Assembly: GCA_051881615.1 (NCBI GenBank)
Contig: JBJEQF010000011.1
Location: 1 to 64,000, forward strand
Reading direction: 5' to 3'
Length of the DNA: 64,000 nucleotides
From: CAMFTQ01 sp051881615
GTDB lineage: Bacteria > Bacillota > Clostridia > Oscillospirales > Acutalibacteraceae
Program-made: the position numbers and the translations under genes
Shown here: one piece after another, positions 58,627 through 64,000 of the stretch
Numbering within the stretch: the first letter of the stretch is position 1
Layout: the number at the start of each line of letters is the position of its first letter
Notes under the pieces: generated by a model
Database searches by the model: none
What the model was told of the DNA's origin: nothing
Seen by the model: the letters and a program-made list of their open reading frames with translations, nothing else

Positions 58627-58655
58627 ATGATAACATAAATAAATCAATTTTTCAA
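58627..58655 (-). promoter_or_regulatory. Promoter of tRNA-Ala
   Basis: On the minus strand TTGAAA (58650-58655) and TATCAT (58627-58632) are 17 bp apart, about 20 bp before the tRNA. Confidence 0.65.
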
Positions 58656-58751
58656 CAATTTTTAAAAAAATATTTGATTGAAAAGCCGTTATTGCTGTTA
58701 TTATGCTTTTAAACAATAACAAAAATGTAACTACAATGACACCCTTATGCC

Positions 58752-58780
58752 TTGTATTGTGTATGGGTGTATGATATAAT
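58752..58780 (+). promoter_or_regulatory. Promoter of the pseudokinase gene
   Basis: TTGTAT (58752-58757) and consensus TATAAT (58775-58780) are 17 bp apart, about 85 bp before the start codon. Confidence 0.7.
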
Positions 58781-58865
58781 TGCAAATAAGAACGATAAAT
58801 TTTAATACGGATACTTTTTATTTGAATATTACTACGATATTTTATTATAATCAGGAGATGCTGCT

Positions 58866-60497
58866 ATGTCTTTATGTATGGGCTGTATGCATGAAAAACA
58901 AGATAACACAATTTGTCCGCACTGCGGATTTGATAATTCACAAACGCAGGGAGCACCGTATTTGCCTGCCAATACATTGCTTAAGGATAGATTTTTAATC
59001 GGCAGACGACTTGAAACAAACGGTGAGAGCACACGCTACATAGGCTTTGACAACGCAGCAAAAAAGATTGTTTCAATCAGGGAATACCTGCCTATCGGTC
59101 ATATTGCGCGCGACGAGAACAAAGCTGTTGTAAAGGTGTTGGAGGGTCACGACGAAATTTTTTCAAATGTTAAGAGCAATTTTATTTCTTACTATAAAAC
59201 TGTAGAGCGTCTTAAGGAATTTTCTGCAATGATGACTGTTTATGCTGTTTTTGAAGCCAATAACACAGCATATGCAGTTGAGGAATATGCAGAGATGATC
59301 CCTTTTGAAGAGTACACAGAGAGAAGCGGCGGCAGCCTTGACTGGGACGTGGCACGTCCTCTGTTTATGCCGGTAATTTCTGCATTGGAAGCACTGCATA
59401 AGAATAATATAGGTCATTATGCCGTTTCTCCGTCAAATATGTTTATTACATCAACTGGCAAGATTAAGCTTTCGGGCTTTTCTACAGAATATGAGAGAAA
59501 GCGTGGAACAGTGCTGCGATCCCAGCTTTTCAGCGGCTGTGCGGCTCCCGAGCAGTACGAGAAAAACTTTCCGCTTGACAGCATAACAGAAATTTACGGC
59601 TTTACGGCAACGCTGTTTTATGCGCTTACGGGTAATATCCCCGAAAATGCGCAGGAACGCTTAAAGGACAGTCGGCTTCTTATGAGCAAAAACACAGTTA
59701 AGCGTTTGCCGCCCCACGTTGTAACTGCACTTGCAAACGGACTTAATGTTGACCGCAGTAAAAGAATTAAGGACTTTGACGACCTGCGTTCCCAGCTTTC
59801 GGCAGCAGCAACTGTTCAGGCAATTCAGGAGGAAATCTCAAGAACATCAAGTATGACTCCCGTTAAAGAGGACGAAAAAAATAAGCAGTCGGGTATGTCG
59901 TCAACAAGCATAGTTCTTGTGTCGCTTATAGTTTCGCTTATCCTCTTTTCAATAGCAGGATATTTCTGGTATCTGCAAAATCCGCTCGAGGGTATTTTTA
60001 ATAACAACGGTAACGAACAGGAAACAACAGCACCTCCACAGCAGCAGGAATGGACAGGACCTGTTGTGCAGGATTACGTAGGCAAAACCTACAGCGAGGT
60101 TTCAGCGTCTGCCGAATCAGACGACAAGGTTACTGTTGTACGTGCCATAAAGGACGAGTACAGCGACACAGTTCCTCAAGGCTCTGTCATTTCACAATAT
60201 CCGCCTGCAAATACACCGATTGAGTCCGAGGGAGAATCAACTGTATTTGTAACTGTCAGCAAAGGTCCTCTTATGAGAGCGTTGCCGAATATCGAAAATC
60301 TGACTGTATCAGAGGCGGCAAAGCTGTTGTCAGACGCAGGCTTTCTTTCAACAGCAGAAACAGAGTACAGCGATAAGTACGGCGAAAGCAGAGTAATCGC
60401 CTACAAGAGCAATCAACCAGGCGATAAGCTCGAAGAAGGCACAACCGTTGTAATCCGTGTCAGCAAGGGCGTTGAGAATACTCAGCCGACGCAGTAA
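58866..60497 (+). CDS. PASTA-domain pseudokinase with N-terminal zinc ribbon
   Basis: The 543-residue protein has a zinc ribbon at the N-terminus (CMGC, CPHCGF; residues 4-22), then a kinase-like fold (about 40-310). Its key motifs are altered. The catalytic HRDxKxxN is replaced by HYAVSPSN, so the catalytic Asp and Lys are lost; the DFG loop reads SGF; and the usual VAIK-type Lys appears as Arg in VSIRE. It keeps APEQYE and a YGFTATLFYALTG-like region. A membrane helix (about 356-380) and two PASTA-like repeats (about 405-470, 473-538) follow. I infer a non-catalytic receptor partner of the PASTA kinase at 54090. The ATG at 58866 has AGGAG upstream. Confidence 0.8.
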   Translation: MSLCMGCMHEKQDNTICPHCGFDNSQTQGAPYLPANTLLKDRFLIGRRLETNGESTRYIGFDNAAKKIVSIREYLPIGHIARDENKAVVKVLEGHDEIFSNVKSNFISYYKTVERLKEFSAMMTVYAVFEANNTAYAVEEYAEMIPFEEYTERSGGSLDWDVARPLFMPVISALEALHKNNIGHYAVSPSNMFITSTGKIKLSGFSTEYERKRGTVLRSQLFSGCAAPEQYEKNFPLDSITEIYGFTATLFYALTGNIPENAQERLKDSRLLMSKNTVKRLPPHVVTALANGLNVDRSKRIKDFDDLRSQLSAAATVQAIQEEISRTSSMTPVKEDEKNKQSGMSSTSIVLVSLIVSLILFSIAGYFWYLQNPLEGIFNNNGNEQETTAPPQQQEWTGPVVQDYVGKTYSEVSASAESDDKVTVVRAIKDEYSDTVPQGSVISQYPPANTPIESEGESTVFVTVSKGPLMRALPNIENLTVSEAAKLLSDAGFLSTAETEYSDKYGESRVIAYKSNQPGDKLEEGTTVVIRVSKGVENTQPTQ

Positions 60498-60542
60498 TAA
60501 ATCAATCGGCACTGTTTTTCTGCTTGTTACATCAAAACAAAA

Positions 60543-60590
60543 CCACCCGAAGAAGGAATATCGTCAATTTCCTTTTTCGGGTGTCAAATT
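60543..60590. terminator. Terminator between the pseudokinase and the XRE regulator
   Basis: CACCCGAAGAAGGAAA pairs with TTTCCTTTTTCGGGTG over an 8-10 base loop, with A runs before and T-rich sequence after, between convergent genes. Confidence 0.75.
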
Positions 60591-60649
60591 TTATATTTTA
60601 TAAAGTTAGGTACTTGTAAAATAACCTGTGCTGTTATATAAAGCTTATC

Positions 60650-61348
60650 TCATTTACTGCCTGTTTTCAGCTTTATTCTTTTTTCAGCCGCACTAATCAG
60701 GTTGAACAGCGAGCTTGCATTTTCGGGATAGTGCTGTGCTATTTCATCACCGCTGAGGCTTACAGCGGCAGCCGAGCATTTTTTGCTTTTTGTTTCTGCT
60801 GCTGCGTGAGTTGAAGTAAGCGTCATAAATGCGTCACAGTATCCGCTGTAAAGCTCTTTGTCTATCAAAAACATATCCTGAGGATTTTCTTTGTTTGCAG
60901 AAAAAATTATGCGAAAGCATTTGTATATTCCTGCAAATAAAAAGTCAGAAATATGCTTAATAAGCGATTTACTGTTGATTATTTGAAGAAGATTAAATAT
61001 AATGTTAAGTGAGCTGATTACGATTTTCTTGTTTACGGCAGCTACAATAGAACCGCTGTGTGATTTGCTTTCTTCATTTTCTGATTCCAAGGGGCTGTCA
61101 GCAGGTATATGCTCGTCAATTTCAATTACAGCACCCTGCCTGTCGTAGGTTCTGCCAAGCAGATAATCGCAGGACACATCGTAGTAATCTGCAATGCTAA
61201 TCAAAAAATCAAGACCGCATTCACGCACGCCCTTTTCGTAGTGAGAAAGTAGAGCCTGAGAAATTCCCAAATCCTGTGCCGCCTGCTTCTGGCTTAAGTG
61301 ACGTTCTTTTCTGAGATATGTGATAATTCTTGCAAAATCGTTGCTCAT
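60650..61348 (-). CDS. XRE-family transcription regulator
   Basis: The 232-residue protein has an N-terminal helix-turn-helix (about residues 6-62): LSQKQAAQDLGISQALLSHYEKG is the recognition unit, and CDYLLGRT ends the domain. The C-terminal ~165 residues have no family I recognise. They include a helical stretch around 95-140 (NKKIVISSLNIIFNLLQI) and a possible ligand or dimer domain. I start at the ATG at 61348 after GAGGTG. Target genes are unknown; it diverges from the phosphatase gene. Confidence 0.85.
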   Translation of the reverse strand: MSNDFARIITYLRKERHLSQKQAAQDLGISQALLSHYEKGVRECGLDFLISIADYYDVSCDYLLGRTYDRQGAVIEIDEHIPADSPLESENEESKSHSGSIVAAVNKKIVISSLNIIFNLLQIINSKSLIKHISDFLFAGIYKCFRIIFSANKENPQDMFLIDKELYSGYCDAFMTLTSTHAAAETKSKKCSAAAVSLSGDEIAQHYPENASSLFNLISAAEKRIKLKTGSK

Positions 61349-61427
61349 AGTGCACCTCAAATTTATAAATTATACATACAGTATATATTTTTTAAAACTA
61401 TTTGTAAAGTGAATAGGAGTAATTTTT

Positions 61428-62162
61428 ATGAAATCTTATAACATTCACCTTATCCGCCACGGCGAAACGCTTGAAGCGAAAAAAGGTGCATATATAGGCA
61501 CTACAGACGTACCGTTAAGTCAGGAGGGCATAGAAAATCTTAAAAAGCTTGACGATATATGCAAATACCCTTATGCACAGGCGCTTTTTACAAGTCCGTT
61601 AAAGCGTTGCAAGCAAACCTGTGAAATACTTTATCCGAACTTAAAGCCGATAGTAATTGACCAGCTCAGCGAGTGCTGTTTCGGCGAGTGGGAAAACAAA
61701 ACGGCAGAACAGCTAAAGGGTGACGCTGATTTTGACAAGTGGCTTGCAGGCGATACATCGGTAAAGCCGCCGAGGGGAGAGAGCAGTGCCGACTTTACAA
61801 GGCGAATTTGCCTTATTTTTGAGAGCATAGTGACAGGACTGATTAAAACGGGGACGACCGACTGCGCAATAGTAACTCACGGCGGAGTAATTATGACGCT
61901 TTTATCTGTTTACGGACTGCCGCAGGCAAAGCCGTTTGATTGGGTAATGGAAAACGGCTGCGGCTATTCAATCAGAATCAACCCGATGCTCTGGCAGCGT
62001 GACAAGGTGTCTGAGGTCTACAGACAGATACCGATTATTCCCGACGACTTGAAAAACGAGTCCGAATATGACGATTACGACATTGAACGTGATGTTTATG
62101 AGGATTACGATCCCGAAAAGGACGGCTGGCAAAGCCTTAAAACAGATAACGAAAATACATAA
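61428..62162 (+). CDS. Histidine phosphatase family protein
   Basis: The 244-residue protein is a branch-1 histidine phosphatase: LIRHGETLEAKKGAYIGTTDVPLS at the N-terminus carries the catalytic His, TSPLKRCKQT and FGEWENKT follow, and VTHGGVIMTLL carries the second His. The family includes alpha-ribazole phosphatase (CobC), which acts in B12 assembly, but GxWE-type context alone does not decide, and no cob genes adjoin it. The acidic C-terminal tail (about 208-235) is unusual. Confidence 0.85.
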   Translation: MKSYNIHLIRHGETLEAKKGAYIGTTDVPLSQEGIENLKKLDDICKYPYAQALFTSPLKRCKQTCEILYPNLKPIVIDQLSECCFGEWENKTAEQLKGDADFDKWLAGDTSVKPPRGESSADFTRRICLIFESIVTGLIKTGTTDCAIVTHGGVIMTLLSVYGLPQAKPFDWVMENGCGYSIRINPMLWQRDKVSEVYRQIPIIPDDLKNESEYDDYDIERDVYEDYDPEKDGWQSLKTDNENT

Positions 62163-62257
62163 AAGTTTTACAAATTGTATCATACTTTACAATTTATTCC
62201 GCTTATTTGTGCGATAATAAAAAGCAAGTATAGAACTTTTTAAAAGGAGAAATTAAA

Positions 62258-63331
62258 ATGGCAGATTACAAAATTGCAGTATTAAAGGGCGACGGCATAG
62301 GCCCTGAAATTGTAAACGAAGCAATTAAGGTTCTTGATAAGGTTAGCGAAAAATTCGGCTTTACGGTTGAATATGAGCAGGCGCTTCTCGGCGGCTGTGC
62401 AATAGACGCAACAGGCGTTCCGCTTCCGCAGGAAACAATAGATAAGTGCAAAAACGCAGACAGCGTACTGCTCGGTGCAGTAGGCGGTCCGAAGTGGGAT
62501 AAAATGGCAGGCAATAACCGCCCCGAGGCAGGACTTTTAGGCATTCGCAGTGCTCTCGGACTTTTTGCAAATCTCCGTCCTGCTGTTATCTTTGAACCGC
62601 TTAAGGGCGCATCTCCGCTGAAGGATGAAATTATCGGCGACAGTTCGCTTGACATTATGGTTGTCCGTGAGCTTACAGGCGGTATCTATTTCGGCGAGCG
62701 CGGAAGAAAAGAGGTTGACGGCAACCCTGCCGCTTACGATACAGAAACGTATTCAGTGCCTGAAATTGAGCGAATTGCAAGAGTAGCCTTTGACCTTGCT
62801 ATGAAAAGAAACAAAAAACTGACAAGCGTTGACAAGGCAAACGTGCTTGAAAGCTCAAGACTGTGGAGAGAAACTGTAATCAGAATATCTGAGGATTTCC
62901 CCGAGGTTGAGCTTAACCATATGTATGTAGATAACTGTGCAATGCAGCTTGTAAGAAATCCGGGTCAGTTTGACGTTGTTTTAACATCAAACATCTTCGG
63001 CGACATTCTGTCAGACGAGGCTTCAATGATAAGCGGTTCTATCGGTATGCTTGCATCAGCCAGCCTTAACGATACACAAAACGGCTTGTACGAGCCTATC
63101 CACGGCAGTGCGCCCGATATAGCAGGACAGGGTATTGCAAATCCGCTTGCAACAATTCTGTCAGTTGCTATGATGCTTCGCTACTCACTTAATCAGCCAA
63201 ATGCGGCTGACGCAATCGAAAATGCGGTAAACAGCGTTCTTACCTCTTACCGTACACCGGATATCTACACTGAGGGAACAACAAAGGTTTCCTGCTCAGA
63301 GATGGGCGACCTTGTGTGCAAAGCACTTTAA
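62258..63331 (+). CDS. leuB: 3-isopropylmalate dehydrogenase
   Basis: LeuB oxidises 3-isopropylmalate in leucine synthesis. The 357-residue protein has KGDGIGPEIV at the N-terminus, VVRELTGGIYFGERG (about residues 134-148), NKKLTSVDKANVLESSRLWR, and the metal/NAD region NIFGDILSDEASMISGSIGMLASASL and HGSAPDIAGQGIANP. AAGGAG precedes the ATG at 62258. leuA and leuCD are not in the window. Confidence 0.97.
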   Translation: MADYKIAVLKGDGIGPEIVNEAIKVLDKVSEKFGFTVEYEQALLGGCAIDATGVPLPQETIDKCKNADSVLLGAVGGPKWDKMAGNNRPEAGLLGIRSALGLFANLRPAVIFEPLKGASPLKDEIIGDSSLDIMVVRELTGGIYFGERGRKEVDGNPAAYDTETYSVPEIERIARVAFDLAMKRNKKLTSVDKANVLESSRLWRETVIRISEDFPEVELNHMYVDNCAMQLVRNPGQFDVVLTSNIFGDILSDEASMISGSIGMLASASLNDTQNGLYEPIHGSAPDIAGQGIANPLATILSVAMMLRYSLNQPNAADAIENAVNSVLTSYRTPDIYTEGTTKVSCSEMGDLVCKAL

Positions 63332-63363
63332 TAAATTTTCAAAAACGACAGGGAGGTGTTACG

Positions 63364-64000
63364 GTGGAATTTTACGATATGCACACTCACATCTTGCCCG
63401 GAATAGACGACGGTTCAGAAACTGTTCAGAACAGTGTGCTGATGCTTGAGTGTTTAAAAAAGCAGGGAGTAACAAATGTCTGCTTTACTCCTCATATGTA
63501 TTCGCAGGAAATAAATGCAGATGATTTTTTGCAGTTAAGACAAGGTGCGTTTGAAAAGCTGAAGCCTCATCTGCCCGACGGAATGAAGTTTTGCTTAGGT
63601 GCAGAGGTGTTTGTGACAGACTATCTGTTTGTTAACGATAATCTCAGCAGACTGTGCTACGGCGGCAAAAGGTATATGCTGACTGAATTTCCGTATAAAT
63701 CATTATTTCAGGGCAGAAGCAACAGACAGCTTTGCAGGCTGATAAACGATTACTCAATAACACCTGTGATACCTCATATTGAAAGGTATCCGGCTTTGAT
63801 GAAAAACCCCGAGCTTCGTGACGAATTAAGAGAAATGGGAGTAATTTTTCAGACAAATACGTGTTCCTTTGAAAAAATATCTGCACGTTTAAAGCTCGGT
63901 AAGCTTATCAAAAACGGAGAAGTTGACCTGTTCGGCACTGACGCACATTCCCTTGGTCACAACACGCCCGAAAGCTATATGAAAACAATTGAGCTTTTGA
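63364..64000 (+). CDS. PHP-domain protein, CpsB/YwqE-type tyrosine phosphatase, partial
   Basis: The frame from GTG at 63364 (7 bases after GGGAGGTG) runs off the window end; 212 residues are visible. MHTHILPGIDDGSET is the first metal motif, FTPHMYS and HIERYPAL follow, and FGTDAHSLGHNTP is near the visible end, all as in CpsB/YwqE phosphatases of capsule and exopolysaccharide kinases. It may start an exopolysaccharide cluster to the right. The histidinol-phosphatase-like gene at 17539 shares the fold but not this subtype. Confidence 0.85.
   Translation, partial: MEFYDMHTHILPGIDDGSETVQNSVLMLECLKKQGVTNVCFTPHMYSQEINADDFLQLRQGAFEKLKPHLPDGMKFCLGAEVFVTDYLFVNDNLSRLCYGGKRYMLTEFPYKSLFQGRSNRQLCRLINDYSITPVIPHIERYPALMKNPELRDELREMGVIFQTNTCSFEKISARLKLGKLIKNGEVDLFGTDAHSLGHNTPESYMKTIELL

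Noticed and set aside
61428..62162. Histidine phosphatase as CobC linked to the B12 operon
   Set aside because: The family is broad, the gene is more than 30 kb from the riboswitch operon, and no cob genes or riboswitch adjoin it.
62163..62257. T-box or leucine attenuator before leuB
   Set aside because: No T-box sequence, leader peptide with Leu codons, or terminator/antiterminator pair can be seen in the 95-base gap.

Overview
The window reads as a low-to-moderate GC Gram-positive anaerobe of the class Clostridia, most like a gut Ruminococcus or relative in the Oscillospiraceae. The grounds are indirect: Shine-Dalgarno sites of the GGAGG type before nearly every gene, a V-type (rotary A/B) ATPase operon, a HydE maturase for [FeFe] hydrogenase, a dockerin module, ECF transport, Stk/Stp PASTA signalling, remA and yicC in the gmk-rpoZ operon, and interspersed hairpin repeats typical of gut Firmicutes. 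No species can be named from this alone.

Layout. 1-7.1 kb: a tRNA-Leu cut by the window edge, a broken four-helix-bundle gene, the minus-strand group hydE-nadA-mnmA, a small phage-derived remnant bounded by a 63-bp direct repeat that copies the hydE promoter, a tRNA-Arg, a palindrome array, an intact four-helix-bundle gene, and a pyrB with a PyrI-like zinc tail. 7.1-17.4 kb (minus): an ACT-domain protein and its UPF0210 partner followed by nine V-ATPase genes. 17.5-21.9 kb: a PHP phosphatase, a MITE-like repeat, a TrhA/hemolysin III protein, a GH31 glycosidase and a GNAT acetyltransferase.

21.9-30.7 kb is the most unusual region. A promoter and a cobalamin riboswitch with a terminator platform precede seven tightly packed plus-strand genes. 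Four encode exported proteins built from the two modules of animal transcobalamin/intrinsic factor: a DUF4430 (transcobalamin C-terminal-like) beta domain and an alpha/alpha toroid. One protein carries both modules plus a dockerin, one is a membrane-anchored beta domain, and one pair encodes the alpha and beta modules as separate neighbouring anchored proteins. The last three genes are a complete ECF transporter (T, fused A-A', S). Together they look like an extracellular B12 capture and uptake system. That function is inferred from the riboswitch and the domain match and has not been shown.

30.7-44.2 kb: galU and a zinc-ribbon membrane protein, prfB, an apgM-type mutase, a sugar ABC transporter lacking its own ATPase, a MacA/MacB-like pair also lacking an ATPase, a phosphoglucomutase, a membrane-anchored repeat protein and a YebC protein. 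44.3-58.5 kb: one long housekeeping operon (yicC-remA-gmk-rpoZ-priA-def-fmt-yugP-rsmB-rlmN-stp-stk-rsgA-thiN-HprK-like). 58.5-64 kb: tRNA-Ala, a PASTA pseudokinase, an XRE regulator, a histidine phosphatase, leuB, and a CpsB/YwqE-like PHP protein cut by the window end.

Promoters were called only where a -35 and -10 pair has 16-17 bp spacing. Starts were chosen by Shine-Dalgarno position and family N-termini.
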